Below are positions 44,832 through 53,858 of a DNA stretch of 64,000 nucleotides, piece after piece. The notes below the pieces were generated by a model, which was not told where the DNA came from, did no database searches, and saw nothing but the letters and a program-made list of their open reading frames with translations. Numbering within the stretch: the first letter of the stretch is position 1; the number at the start of each line of letters is the position of its first letter. This stretch comes from Sphingobium aromaticiconvertens (GTDB taxonomy: Bacteria > Pseudomonadota > Alphaproteobacteria > Sphingomonadales > Sphingomonadaceae). The stretch is taken from NCBI RefSeq assembly GCF_037154075.1, contig NZ_JBANRJ010000001.1:1228501-1292500 (forward strand), written 5' to 3'. The position numbers were made by a program, and so were the translations under genes.

Positions 44832-47800
44832 ATGCGCGTAATCGGACTTTCCGCCATTGCCCTTTCCATGGCGCTGGTGGCGCAGGCGCCCGTTGCCGCG
44901 CATGATGCCTCTTCCGTCGTGCCCTCCGCGCGGCGCACCTATAATTTGAATCCCGGTTGGCGGATGATGACGGGTGATCCATCTGGTGCCGAGCGTGGGG
45001 ACTTCAACGATCGCCGCTGGGAAACGGTCACTCTGCCCAATGCCTTTAACGAGAAGGAGGCGTTCGCCCGCGACATCAAGGATTTGTCGACGGGCATCGT
45101 CTGGTATCGCAAGCGCTTCACACTGCCGAAGGATGCCAGCCAGCGCAAAGCGCTGCTGGAGTTTGAAGGCGTGCGTCAGGCGGCGGAAATCTGGGTGAAC
45201 GGGCGCTCCGTGGCCTTGTCGGAAAATGGCGCCATGGCCTTTGGTGCCGACATCACGGCAGCGCTCGTGCCGGGTGAGAATCTGATCGCCGTCCGCGTCG
45301 ACAATGACTGGAAATATAAGGAGCGGTCTTCCGGCAGCGGCTTCCAGTGGAACAACGACAATTTCAACGTAAACTATGGCGGCATCACCAAAAATGTCCG
45401 CCTGCACCTTACCGATATGGTCTATCAGACGCTGCCGCTTCAGGCCGGATTGGGGACGACGGGCCAATATATCTGGGCCGATGATTTCGACATCGCCGCC
45501 CGGACGGCGACCGTCCATGCGGAAACGCAGGTGCGCAACGACGACCGGGTCGCGCATCGCCTTGCCGTCAGGGTCGAGGTGCGCGACGTGACCGGACGCC
45601 GGGTGGCCCGCTTCGATGGGGAGGCGGCAGACATCCAGCCCGGCGAGACGCGCCTGCTGGCGACGGCCCAGCGCCTTTCCGGCCTGAATTTCTGGAGTTG
45701 GGGCTATGGCTATCTCTACACCGTCACGACCAGCCTGATCGAAAAAGGCAAGGTGCTGGACAGCGTGGATACGCGGACCGGCTTTCGGCAGACCCGCTTT
45801 GCCGATGGCATGGTGGCGTTGAATGGCCGGACGATCCAGATGCACGGCTATGCCCAGCGCACATCGAATGAATGGCCCGCAGTCGGCGTCTCGATTCCAC
45901 CATGGATCAGCGATTTTTCCAACGCGCTGATGGTCGAAAGCGGTGGCAATCTGGTCCGCTGGATGCACATCACCCCGTCGAAGCAGGATGTGGAATCCGC
46001 CGATCGTGTCGGACTTCTTCAGGCGATGCCCGCCGGGGACGCGGAAAGCGATACGAGCGGGCGGCGATGGGAGCAGCGCACTGAATTGATGCGTGCGGCG
46101 ATCATCTATAACCGCAATAACCCCTCGATCCTGTTCTACGAGGGCGGGAATGAGAATATCAGCGAGGCGCATATGGCCGAGTTGAAGGCCATTCGCGATC
46201 AGTTTGACCCGCATGGCGGCCGCGCCATTGGCTCGCGTGAGATGCTGGACAGCAAACTGGCCGAATATGGCGGCGAGATGCTGTATATTAACAAGAGCGC
46301 GGGCAAGCCCCTGTGGTCGATGGAATATTCGCGGGACGAGGCGGCGCGGCTCTATCAGGACGCGTTGACCCTGCCCTTTCACAAGGATGCGCCCGACTAT
46401 AACCGCAATCAGGACAGTCATGCGGCGGAGGACGTTCGCCGCTGGTATGATTATTACCGCGTGCGGCCCGGCACCGGGCGACGGGTGAGTTCGGGGGGCG
46501 TTAACATCATCTTCTCCGATTCCAATACCCATTTCCGGGGCGATAATAATTACCGCCGATCCGGCGAGGTCGATGCGATGCGGCTGCCCAAGGAAGGCTT
46601 TTGGGCGCATAAGGTGATGTGGAGCGACTGGGTCGACAGCGTGACGCCCGCGACCCACATCATCGGCCACTGGACCTATGCACCGGGCACGCGAAAGGCC
46701 GTACAGGTCGTTTCCAATGGGCAAAGCGTCGAGCTGTTCCTGAATGGGAAGTCGCTTGGCAAGGGGGAGAAGAGCAGCGGCTTCCTGTTCAACTGGAAGA
46801 ATGTCGCATGGGCGCCCGGTACACTGAGCGCAGTCGCCACCCATGAAGGGGGCAAGCGTTCCGACCATCGGATCGAGACGGCCGGTCCCCCGGCTGCGCT
46901 GCGCCTGATACCCCATACATCGCCGCGCGGCTTTGTCATGGACGGCGCCGATCTGGCGCTGGTGGATGTGGAAGTGGTGGACGCGGCGGGGCGGCGTGTG
47001 CCGACCGCTAACGCCATGGTTCACTTCACCCTGGAAGGACCGGCGCAGTGGCGCGGCGGGATCGCACAGGGGGACAGTTCAGGTCGGTCGCGACGCGATG
47101 CGTCCGTTGCCGCGCCAGCGTCTATCGCAGGCAAAGCACCGCCGGTTGATGGGGTAACGGCCTATGCCGGCACGGCGCGGGATGAGGATAATTATATCCT
47201 TTCGCCCAATCTGCCGGTCGAGGGCGGGATCAATCGCGTCCTGCTGCGCGCTGGCACGGCCAAGGGGAATGTTCGGCTGACCGCGAGGAGCGACGGCCTG
47301 AAAGCGGCGACGCTGACGATACCGACGCGGCTTCCCCAATCTGCATCCGGGGGCCTGTCCCCGGATTTCCCCGAGGATCATCAGCAGGGGCAACTGGTAC
47401 GCGGGCCGACTCCGTCCGAACCGTCTTTCACGGTCAGCCGGACAACCATGATCCCGCGCCAGATCGTGGCCGGCTCCAACGGGACGGATGCAACGCGTTC
47501 GACCGACGACAATGAACTGTCGCGCTGGGTCAGCGACGGCAATCCGGCCAGCGCGTGGATCGAATATCGGTTCGATCGGCCCGTGACCCTGAGCGAGATC
47601 GAACTGAAGCTGGTTGGCTGGCGCTCGCGATCCTATCCGCTCCGCCTGACGCTGGATGGCCGAACGGTATGGGAGGGCGAGACGGAACGACAGCTTGGCT
47701 ATACGATGCTGGGCTTTGCGCCCGCCAAGGGCCAGGTGCTGCGTATCACGCAGACGGGGACGGTCGAGGACCGCGATGCCTTTGGCAAGATCGTGGAATT

Positions 47801-47906
47801 GAACAATGCCCGCGCCGCCGGAGACACCGGGGCCGATGCAGTGGCACCCGGCTGGCGGCTGGGCATCGTGGAAGCCGATTTTCACGGTCCAGCGGGTTCT
47901 GACTGA
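44832..47906 (+). CDS. Secreted glycoside hydrolase family 2 protein (beta-galactosidase-like)
   Basis: 1,024 aa with signal peptide (cleavage after VAAHDA). A GH2 sugar-binding domain (about 35-200, SGIVWYRKRFTL, GVRQAAEIWVNG) is followed by an Ig-like domain and a TIM barrel with acid/base Glu441 in YEGGNENIS and nucleophile Glu498 in LWSMEYSRD. Then come a DUF4982-like domain and a C-terminal discoidin-type carbohydrate-binding domain (about 900-1010). The substrate sugar is unknown; galactosides are the most common for this architecture. A strong promoter with a probable operator precedes it, indicating inducible expression. Confidence 0.9.
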   Translation: MRVIGLSAIALSMALVAQAPVAAHDASSVVPSARRTYNLNPGWRMMTGDPSGAERGDFNDRRWETVTLPNAFNEKEAFARDIKDLSTGIVWYRKRFTLPKDASQRKALLEFEGVRQAAEIWVNGRSVALSENGAMAFGADITAALVPGENLIAVRVDNDWKYKERSSGSGFQWNNDNFNVNYGGITKNVRLHLTDMVYQTLPLQAGLGTTGQYIWADDFDIAARTATVHAETQVRNDDRVAHRLAVRVEVRDVTGRRVARFDGEAADIQPGETRLLATAQRLSGLNFWSWGYGYLYTVTTSLIEKGKVLDSVDTRTGFRQTRFADGMVALNGRTIQMHGYAQRTSNEWPAVGVSIPPWISDFSNALMVESGGNLVRWMHITPSKQDVESADRVGLLQAMPAGDAESDTSGRRWEQRTELMRAAIIYNRNNPSILFYEGGNENISEAHMAELKAIRDQFDPHGGRAIGSREMLDSKLAEYGGEMLYINKSAGKPLWSMEYSRDEAARLYQDALTLPFHKDAPDYNRNQDSHAAEDVRRWYDYYRVRPGTGRRVSSGGVNIIFSDSNTHFRGDNNYRRSGEVDAMRLPKEGFWAHKVMWSDWVDSVTPATHIIGHWTYAPGTRKAVQVVSNGQSVELFLNGKSLGKGEKSSGFLFNWKNVAWAPGTLSAVATHEGGKRSDHRIETAGPPAALRLIPHTSPRGFVMDGADLALVDVEVVDAAGRRVPTANAMVHFTLEGPAQWRGGIAQGDSSGRSRRDASVAAPASIAGKAPPVDGVTAYAGTARDEDNYILSPNLPVEGGINRVLLRAGTAKGNVRLTARSDGLKAATLTIPTRLPQSASGGLSPDFPEDHQQGQLVRGPTPSEPSFTVSRTTMIPRQIVAGSNGTDATRSTDDNELSRWVSDGNPASAWIEYRFDRPVTLSEIELKLVGWRSRSYPLRLTLDGRTVWEGETERQLGYTMLGFAPAKGQVLRITQTGTVEDRDAFGKIVELNNARAAGDTGADAVAPGWRLGIVEADFHGPAGSD

Positions 47907-47946
47907 CGATTCACCTGCGCGCTTGATCCGTCCGATTATAAAGTCC

Positions 47947-48837
47947 ATGTTTGAGAATGAATCGCAAATATGGACCGACATGACTGGCAACACTGCGCAG
48001 GCTTTCGACTGGAACGGCAATAGCGGCGAGCGGTGGCTCGCCAATCAGGAGCGGCTGGACCGGATGCTGGCGGCCTATGGGGACGCTGCCGTCGCGGCTG
48101 CCGCTCCCCGGCCGGGCGAGCAAGTGCTGGACATTGGTTGCGGCGCGGGGGCGACCACGCTGGATATCGCGCGTCTCGTCCGCCCTGATGGCTTTGTATT
48201 GGGCGTCGACATTTCCGGGCAGTTGATCGGCCGCGCCTGTGAATGTGCCGGGGAAGGCGCAGGCGTAGCGTTCCTGTTGGCGGACGCCAGTCGCGAGGCT
48301 TTTGCCCCGTCCCGGTTCGACCTGCTGTTCTCGCGGTTCGGGGTGATGTTCTTCGACGATCCCGTGGCGGCCTTTGCTCATCTGCGCCGCGCGCTCAAGC
48401 CGACGGGGCGGCTCGCCTTCATCTGCTGGCGCGGGGCGGCGGAGAATGATTGGACGCGGCTGCCCATGGCGGCGATCCGGGGCGTCGTGCCGCCTGCGCC
48501 TCCGACCGACCCGGAAGCGCCCGGTCCTTTCTCCTTTGGCGACAGGGACCGGGTTACGCATATCCTGACGGATGCGGGCTATGGCGACATCGCCTTTGAA
48601 GCGGTCGATCATCCGATCCTGTTCGGCCTTGGTTCCACGCGTGAGGCGGCGATCGATGATGCTGTCGATCATGCGCTTCAGGTCGGCCCGCTCGGCCGTG
48701 CGCTGACCGACCAGCCTGACGATGTGCAGGTGCGGGCCATCGCGGCGGTACGCGCCGCCTTTGCCCAAAAGGTGGAATCGGATGGTGTAAGGATCGAAGG
48801 GGCGGCATGGGTCGTTACTGCGCAGCGGGCAGAATGA
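47947..48837 (+). CDS. SAM-dependent methyltransferase (class I)
   Basis: 296 aa with the SAM motif VLDIGCGAGATTLDIA (about 80-95), acidic loop VLGVDISGQLI and the LRPDG/LKPTGRLAFICWRG block. It resembles methyltransferase type 11/UbiE-like enzymes but the substrate is unknown. ATG at 47947 was used; ATG at 47980 (MTGNTAQ) is equally possible and begins at the conserved part. It starts 40 bp after the GH2 stop and may be co-transcribed. Confidence 0.82.
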   Translation: MFENESQIWTDMTGNTAQAFDWNGNSGERWLANQERLDRMLAAYGDAAVAAAAPRPGEQVLDIGCGAGATTLDIARLVRPDGFVLGVDISGQLIGRACECAGEGAGVAFLLADASREAFAPSRFDLLFSRFGVMFFDDPVAAFAHLRRALKPTGRLAFICWRGAAENDWTRLPMAAIRGVVPPAPPTDPEAPGPFSFGDRDRVTHILTDAGYGDIAFEAVDHPILFGLGSTREAAIDDAVDHALQVGPLGRALTDQPDDVQVRAIAAVRAAFAQKVESDGVRIEGAAWVVTAQRAE

Positions 48838-48870
48838 AGACCATTCATCCCCCCGTGACGGGAGCGAAAC

Positions 48871-48898
48871 TTGCCGCTAGATCGGCATAGCCTATTCA
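48871..48898 (+). promoter_or_regulatory. Possible promoter of the HU gene
   Basis: TTGCCG and TATTCA separated by 16 bases, 20 bp upstream of the HU start. Moderate match only. Confidence 0.35.
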
Positions 48899-48917
48899 AC
48901 AAGAAGGAAGACGACCC

Positions 48918-49193
48918 ATGAACAATAGTGAACTGGCCGAAAAGATCGCAGCCGATCATGGCGTGACCAAGGCCGATGCGCGCAAGCTGGTCGATGCCGT
49001 TTTCGCCACGATCGCCGATGCCGCAGCCGCCGGGGATGAGATTTCGCTCAACGGCTTCGGCAAGTTCAAGGTGAAGGCCAGCCCCGAGCGCGAGGGCCGC
49101 AACCCGGCCACCGGCGAGGCAATGACCATCAAAGCGTCCAAGAAGCTGGGCTTTACGGCTGGTAAGGCCGTGAAGGACAAGCTGAACGGCTGA
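48918..49193 (+). CDS. HU-family DNA-binding protein
   Basis: 91 aa nucleoid protein. MNNSELAEKIAADHGVTKADARK forms the helical base, ISLNGFGKFKVKASPEREGRNPATGE the beta arm with the HU/IHF signature. GAAGGAAG lies upstream of the ATG. It binds and bends DNA as a dimer. A GC hairpin follows the stop. Confidence 0.95.
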   Translation: MNNSELAEKIAADHGVTKADARKLVDAVFATIADAAAAGDEISLNGFGKFKVKASPEREGRNPATGEAMTIKASKKLGFTAGKAVKDKLNG

Positions 49194-49203
49194 TCCTGAC
49201 CAT

Positions 49204-49231
49204 GATGCCCCGTCGATCCTGACGGGGCATC
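49204..49231. terminator. Hairpin after HU gene
   Basis: 11-bp perfect stem GATGCCCCGTC/GACGGGGCATC with a six-base loop between the convergent HU and tenA genes. There is no T tract on either side, so termination efficiency is uncertain. Confidence 0.6.
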
Positions 49232-49244
49232 AGCAGGTTGGCCC

Positions 49245-49907
49245 TCAGATCGGCCAACCGGCCCGCTTGTAGGCGGAATCCCAGAACATCCATTCGTAGC
49301 GCGTCGCCATGCGGAATGCCTGCGCCATTGCCGTGCGCGTCGTCGCGCTGGCATCAGCGGCGGCTTCGTCCACCAATGCGCGGACCCGGTCCGTCGCCTC
49401 GCCAAAGGCGGGCGCGGCATAGGTGTCGATCCAGCTTGCATAGGGATTGGGCGACGCGGCGCGCGGCTTGATGTCGCAGCCCACCTCCCAATAGACCCAG
49501 AAACAGGGCAGGATGCCCGCGATCAGCTCTTCATAGCTGCGCGTCGCGGCCAGACTGGCTAGATAGCTGGTATAGCCAAGGCAGACGGGCGTCGCCTCGC
49601 TGGCGTCGGCCATGCCGATCGTCACCCCGAACTGCGCGAAATAGGATTGGTGCAGGCTTTCCTCGACCTGCACCGCGACCTTGGCGCCATCGGAAAATTC
49701 CAGCCGTCCGGCCCCGCTCGGCGCCCGCGCGGCGGCGATCGCCAGCACACGCGCATATTCGGCCAGATAGAGGCTGTCCTGCATAATATAATGCTGGAAA
49801 CTTTCCGAAGGCAGCGTGCCATCGGCCAGTTCGGCGAGGAAGGGATGATCGAGGATCGCCCGGCGCAGGGGCGTGACCTCTTCCCAAATGGCGTCGCAAA
49901 AGCTCAT
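49245..49907 (-). CDS. tenA: TenA-family aminopyrimidine aminohydrolase / thiaminase II
   Basis: 220 aa, all-helical haem-oxygenase-like fold. Family blocks are FLAELADGTLPSESFQHYIMQDSLYLAEYARVLA, the catalytic Cys in GILPCFWVYWEVG, and YEWMFWDSAYKRAGW at the C-terminus. TenA hydrolyses amino-HMP or thiamin degradation products to HMP for salvage. GAGGGAG precedes the ATG. It starts 22 bp after the TonB-dependent receptor stop and is governed by the same TPP riboswitch. Confidence 0.92.
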   Translation of the reverse strand: MSFCDAIWEEVTPLRRAILDHPFLAELADGTLPSESFQHYIMQDSLYLAEYARVLAIAAARAPSGAGRLEFSDGAKVAVQVEESLHQSYFAQFGVTIGMADASEATPVCLGYTSYLASLAATRSYEELIAGILPCFWVYWEVGCDIKPRAASPNPYASWIDTYAAPAFGEATDRVRALVDEAAADASATTRTAMAQAFRMATRYEWMFWDSAYKRAGWPI

Positions 49908-49929
49908 GGTTAGCTCCCTCTGTCCTGTT

Positions 49930-52122
49930 TCAGAAACGCCAGGCGGCGCTGGCGCCGAACTGGCGGCCGGTGTTGATGGTGAAGCTGTCGAACGGCCCAT
50001 TAGGACCAAGGCCCAGCAACAGCGGCAATTGCTGCTGGCCAAAGGCGGAGATCGCCCAGCGACGGTCGAACAGATTTTGCGTCCAGATGTCGAATGTCCA
50101 CGCCCCAACCGTCACCCCGATACGGGCGTCTGCCGAAACATAGCCGGGCGAATGGAGGATATTGTCGATTTCAAAGTCCACGCGCGACACATAGGCGGCG
50201 CTGATGCGCGCGTTGATCGCCGCAGGCCCGGCCTCCCCCTGCCAGCCAAGGCCGCCATTGACCGTCCAGTCGGGCGCGTTGGGCGTCCGCTTGCCGGCGA
50301 GGTCGAGGATCGCCGGTTCGCCCGGTTCGGGCGTCGGATTGGGCGTGGTGTAGCGGCCCACGCGGCTGTGCGTCCACGCCATGCCAGCATCGGCGCGGAA
50401 TCCCGCACCCAGATCGGCCTCCGCCGAGGCCTCGATGCCGTGGACGTCGACCTGCGGCGCCGATAGGACGACCGAATTGCCCAGGAACACGGTGTTCTGG
50501 AAATTTTCATAATCGGTGACGAAGCCCGCCAGCGACAGGCGCACACGGCCATCGGCGAGACGCGCCTTCATGCCGGCTTCGAGCGAGCGGGTGGTTTCGG
50601 CCGGGAACACAGCTTGGAATATATCCGCCGGGCCGGGCAGCGGGTTGAAGCCGCCCGCCTTGAAGCCGACCGCGCCGGTCAGATAGGCGGTGAAATCATT
50701 CGTGGGCCGCCAGGCAAGCGAGACTTTGGGCTGCCATTTTTCAAAAGTGCGGGCGCGCTGCGCCACCACGCCGCCGCTGGTGGTGCCTACCGTATCTTCC
50801 TTGCGCCGGTCGCGGTCATAGCGCAGCGCCAGTGTCGCTTCGACTGTAGGTGCGATATCATAGCTGGCCTGCGCGAAAGCGCCGATCTGGTTCGATCGGG
50901 TTTCGGCCAGTAACGCTTCGGCCCCAAACAGCAGTGGTCCGAAATCGTCCGTGCGATCGCGCTCCAGCCGCTGGAAAAACAGGCCTGCATGCCAGCGCAG
51001 CGGGCCGTCGTCGCGCGAGGTCAGTCGCACTTCGCTGGTCCAGGCACGAATGTCGATTGGCTGGGAGATGGGCTGGATGCCGTTGGGGAAGGCAGGCACG
51101 CCAAAGAAGGTCAGCGGCTTATCGTTGCGGAAGTCGAGTTCCTCGACGAAATCCTTGTGATAATCGTCATAGCCGCCGGTCCAGGTCAGGCGCAGATCAT
51201 CGCCCAATTCCTGTTCCAGCGTGGCCTGTGCCCCCCACCATTCGCGCGAGGCCCGCCCCTCGAAATCGCCGAAGGGGTTGGTGAGCGCCTTGCCCGACAG
51301 CCGTCCGCCATACAGGCTGGTGATGTTGCCCGAGGAGATATAGGCTGCGCCGCCTTCTTCATTGGCCCAGCCCAGCCGCAATTTGAGCGTGCTGGTTTCG
51401 GACAAGACCACCCGCGCCTTCAGCCGCAGGTTCCGGCTGATGCTGCCGTCGACTTTCTTGTCGAGGAAGCTGTTGCGGATGAATCCATCGCTGTTCCGAT
51501 AGGAGCCTGCCAGCCGCAACTGCACCTGATCGGACACCGGCGCGTTGATGACGCCATCAGCGGTCCAGGTCATGCCGTTGCCAATGCCCATCGCGGCTTC
51601 GCCACCCCATTCCCCGGTCGGGTCATTGGTGGTCATGTTAACCGCGCCGCCAGAGGCGGAGCGTCCGAATAAGGCGCCCTGCGGTCCCTTCAATATCTCC
51701 ACCCGCGCCAGATCATAAGGCCGCAGCGTGAAAAGTTCGGAATCGGGCAGCGCCAGCCCATCAACGATATAGGCGATGGAGGGGGACTGGCTGCGGTTGG
51801 TGGACACGCCGCGCACCGAAATCAGGTTGGTGCCCGGATCCTGATCGTGGATCATGAAAATGCCGGGTGTCGCCGCGATGAAATCGTCGATCGTTTTCAG
51901 CCTGCGCGTGACGATGTCCGCCTGCGTGAAGACCGCAATGGTGTCGGGCACCGCAATCTCCGCTTCCGCGCGGCCCCGCGCGGTGACGATGATCTCACCG
52001 CTCGCACCCCTCTTGCCGGGCACTTCGCCCGCATGGGCCATGGTCGAACCAAGGCAAGCAAGGCCGATGGTAAGGCCAAGGCGAACTGCTGTCGAACGGG
52101 TAAGCAGGATGGTGGCGTGCAT
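49930..52122 (-). CDS. TonB-dependent receptor, thiamin-regulated
   Basis: 730 aa. Signal peptide (LGLTIGLACLGSTMAHAGEV); TonB-box-like segment EIIVTARGRAEAEIAVPDTI; plug with TIDDFIAATPGIFMI, LISVRGVSTNRSQSPSIAYIVDG, VEILKGPQGALFGRSASGGAVN; then a beta barrel ending WRF. Its leader is a TPP riboswitch and tenA follows, so the substrate is very probably thiamin or a pyrimidine moiety or degradation product of it. It is iron-siderophore-like in sequence and could be misread as a siderophore receptor without this context. Confidence 0.92.
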   Translation of the reverse strand: MHATILLTRSTAVRLGLTIGLACLGSTMAHAGEVPGKRGASGEIIVTARGRAEAEIAVPDTIAVFTQADIVTRRLKTIDDFIAATPGIFMIHDQDPGTNLISVRGVSTNRSQSPSIAYIVDGLALPDSELFTLRPYDLARVEILKGPQGALFGRSASGGAVNMTTNDPTGEWGGEAAMGIGNGMTWTADGVINAPVSDQVQLRLAGSYRNSDGFIRNSFLDKKVDGSISRNLRLKARVVLSETSTLKLRLGWANEEGGAAYISSGNITSLYGGRLSGKALTNPFGDFEGRASREWWGAQATLEQELGDDLRLTWTGGYDDYHKDFVEELDFRNDKPLTFFGVPAFPNGIQPISQPIDIRAWTSEVRLTSRDDGPLRWHAGLFFQRLERDRTDDFGPLLFGAEALLAETRSNQIGAFAQASYDIAPTVEATLALRYDRDRRKEDTVGTTSGGVVAQRARTFEKWQPKVSLAWRPTNDFTAYLTGAVGFKAGGFNPLPGPADIFQAVFPAETTRSLEAGMKARLADGRVRLSLAGFVTDYENFQNTVFLGNSVVLSAPQVDVHGIEASAEADLGAGFRADAGMAWTHSRVGRYTTPNPTPEPGEPAILDLAGKRTPNAPDWTVNGGLGWQGEAGPAAINARISAAYVSRVDFEIDNILHSPGYVSADARIGVTVGAWTFDIWTQNLFDRRWAISAFGQQQLPLLLGLGPNGPFDSFTINTGRQFGASAAWRF

Positions 52123-52128
52123 ATATCC

Positions 52129-52243
52129 CTATTCCTCCACCGGTATGAGCCGGATCAGGTTCGCGGGTTTGCGGGCTTGAGCGCCGGATGCGCCCTGACC
52201 TGCCTCTCAGCCCCGGCAACGCCGGGACACCCCGTGGGTTGAA
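52129..52243 (-). promoter_or_regulatory. TPP (THI-box) riboswitch
   Basis: On the minus strand the leader reads ACGGGGTG, then GGGGCTGAGAGG, then GAACCTGATCCGG and CATACCGG-TGGAGG, the conserved TPP aptamer core in the right order and spacing. The aptamer's 3' end adjoins the ribosome binding site of the receptor gene (GGAGG and AGGGAT before ATG at 52122), so thiamin pyrophosphate would probably block translation, as in other proteobacteria. There is no T-rich terminator after it. Confidence 0.92.
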
Positions 52244-52252
52244 GATGCCCGC

Positions 52253-52281
52253 CGCCTAGACAGCGTATCGTCTTGCGTCAA
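52253..52281 (-). promoter_or_regulatory. Predicted promoter of the TPP-regulated operon
   Basis: TTGACG (52281-52276) and TAGGCG (52258-52253) with a 17-base spacer. Transcription would begin near 52246, directly before the aptamer, which supports the placement. Upstream (52288-52331) is an inverted repeat CGTTGCGAC/GTCGCAACG. Confidence 0.5.
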
Positions 52282-52457
52282 ACGGCACGTTGCGACGGTC
52301 TTGCCCTGGCCCGGGACGGTCTGTCGCAACGGTACTGGTCTAGGCCATCAGAAAGGGGTAACATCAGGGCATCGGATACGGCGCGCATGGTGACGCCGGC
52401 CTTTGTTTCGCAGTCTGACTGATCGCAGCCCGAGACTGCCTGGATGGGAGAGTCGTA

Positions 52458-53243
52458 ATGATTTCCGCCTCGTCGCATGTTTCTCAGAACCTGTCCGTCA
52501 AACTTCGCACGATCGGGGTTTCCGATCTTCACTGGGCGTTGCGAGAAGGGTGGCGGGATTTCCTCGATCTGCGCGGCGACATCATTTTCGCTGGCATCAT
52601 CTATCCCGTCGTTGCGCTTGTTGCCGCCTACTATGCGCTCAATCAAAATCTGGTGCCTCTGGTCTTCCCGCTGGCGGCCGGATTTTCGTTGATGGGTCCA
52701 TTGCTCGCGATCGGCTTTTACGAACTCGCGCGCAGGCGCGAAAAAGGGCTGGATGTGGGCTGGAGTCACTTCCTAGATCCTTTGCGTGGCCCTTCACGAT
52801 GGCAGATTTTGGGGCTGGCTGCGGGGATCACGCTTCTGGCCGTCGGCTGGATGGCGGTCGCGGGGGCCATTTACGATCATACGCTGGGCCTTCTGAGGCC
52901 GGTTGGCACTGCTGAATTCGTGACGCAGATGTTCACGACGCCGGAAGGGTGGCGTATGATCATTTTCGGCAATCTGGCGGGCCTTGGCTTTGCCATCGTT
53001 ACCCTCATGGTTGCGGTGGTGTCCTTCCCGATGCTGGTCGACCGGCAGGTCCATGCCAGTGACGCAGTCGAGACTTCGTTTCGAGCAACGCTGAAAAACC
53101 CGCTCGTGATCGCGCGCTGGGGCGTGTATGTCGCGGTCATATTGGCGATTGCCTGCATTCCTGCCTTTTTGGGCCTTGCCATCGCGTTGCCTGTGCTTGG
53201 CTATGCTAGCTGGCATCTCTATACGCGGATCGTCGAGCGCTAA
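52458..53243 (+). CDS. DUF2189 multi-pass membrane protein
   Basis: 261 aa with about six transmembrane helices (for example IIFAGIIYPVVALVAAYYAL, LVFPLAAGFSLMGPLLAIG, IIFGNLAGLGFAIVTLMVAV, VYVAVILAIACIPAFLGLAI). The N-terminal LRTIGVSDLHWALREGWRDFLDLRGD matches DUF2189. GGGAGAG lies upstream. The function is unknown. It precedes mobA with a hairpin between them. Confidence 0.85.
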   Translation: MISASSHVSQNLSVKLRTIGVSDLHWALREGWRDFLDLRGDIIFAGIIYPVVALVAAYYALNQNLVPLVFPLAAGFSLMGPLLAIGFYELARRREKGLDVGWSHFLDPLRGPSRWQILGLAAGITLLAVGWMAVAGAIYDHTLGLLRPVGTAEFVTQMFTTPEGWRMIIFGNLAGLGFAIVTLMVAVVSFPMLVDRQVHASDAVETSFRATLKNPLVIARWGVYVAVILAIACIPAFLGLAIALPVLGYASWHLYTRIVER

Positions 53244-53252
53244 GGACACCCG

Positions 53253-53280
53253 CCCTGTGCGCTGCATTTCGCGCACAGGG
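53253..53280 (+). promoter_or_regulatory. Hairpin overlapping the mobA ribosome binding site
   Basis: 10-bp perfect stem CCCTGTGCGC/GCGCACAGGG with an eight-base loop, starting 9 bases after the DUF2189 stop. Its right arm contains most of the mobA Shine-Dalgarno (AGGGA, eight bases before ATG). There is no T tract. It could be a weak terminator or limit mobA translation. Confidence 0.5.
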
Positions 53281-53288
53281 ACATATAG

Positions 53289-53843
53289 ATGAGCAGATTC
53301 CTCGGTGCGGTTCTGGCGGGTGGGCGATCCACCCGTTTCGGCAGTGACAAGGCGGAAGCTGTGCTGGAGGGGCGTCGGCTTCTTGACCACGCCATTCACG
53401 CACTTGGCCAGCATGTCGATGAAGTGGTCCTATGCGGTCGGACGGTCGAAGGCATGGTCTGCCTGCCCGACCGGCCCGCGCCGGATCTTGGACCATTGGG
53501 TGGCATCAATGCGTCGCTTCGCCATGCACGCGAGCATGGTTTCAGCGCGGTCATCACGACCGGATGTGACATGCCCAACTTCCCCAAAGAACTGTTCGAT
53601 GCGCTGGTTGGACAGGGGCCTGCTGTGCTGGAAGGGCAACATCTTGCGGGTTTCTGGCCCAGCCTGTTGGCGGACAGGCTGGATCAGCATCTGACACAAG
53701 CCAGTAACCGATCGCTGTTTGCCTGGTTCGAGCAGATTTCTCCCCGCTTCGTGACGGTGCCCGATCTGGTCATGCCCAACATCAATCGCGTCGGCGACCT
53801 TGAAGTGCTGGCCAAGGAGCGGCGGGGTCATGCCCAGGAATGA
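53289..53843 (+). CDS. mobA: Molybdenum cofactor guanylyltransferase
   Basis: Attaches GMP to molybdopterin, giving the MGD cofactor used by DMSO-reductase-type enzymes such as the nitrate reductase encoded nearby. 184 aa with GAVLAGGRSTRFGSDKAE (nucleotide binding), DLGPLGGINASL and ITTGCDMPNFP (metal-binding Asp). The gene converges with cobA, 15 bp between stops. Confidence 0.92.
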   Translation: MSRFLGAVLAGGRSTRFGSDKAEAVLEGRRLLDHAIHALGQHVDEVVLCGRTVEGMVCLPDRPAPDLGPLGGINASLRHAREHGFSAVITTGCDMPNFPKELFDALVGQGPAVLEGQHLAGFWPSLLADRLDQHLTQASNRSLFAWFEQISPRFVTVPDLVMPNINRVGDLEVLAKERRGHAQE

Positions 53844-53858
53844 AGGACGGTATGACGC

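Noticed and set aside
51650..52122. Reading the second receptor as a ferric-siderophore receptor
   Set aside because: The barrel resembles such receptors, but the TPP riboswitch and the adjacent tenA make thiamin-related uptake far more likely, and no Fur-like box was seen.
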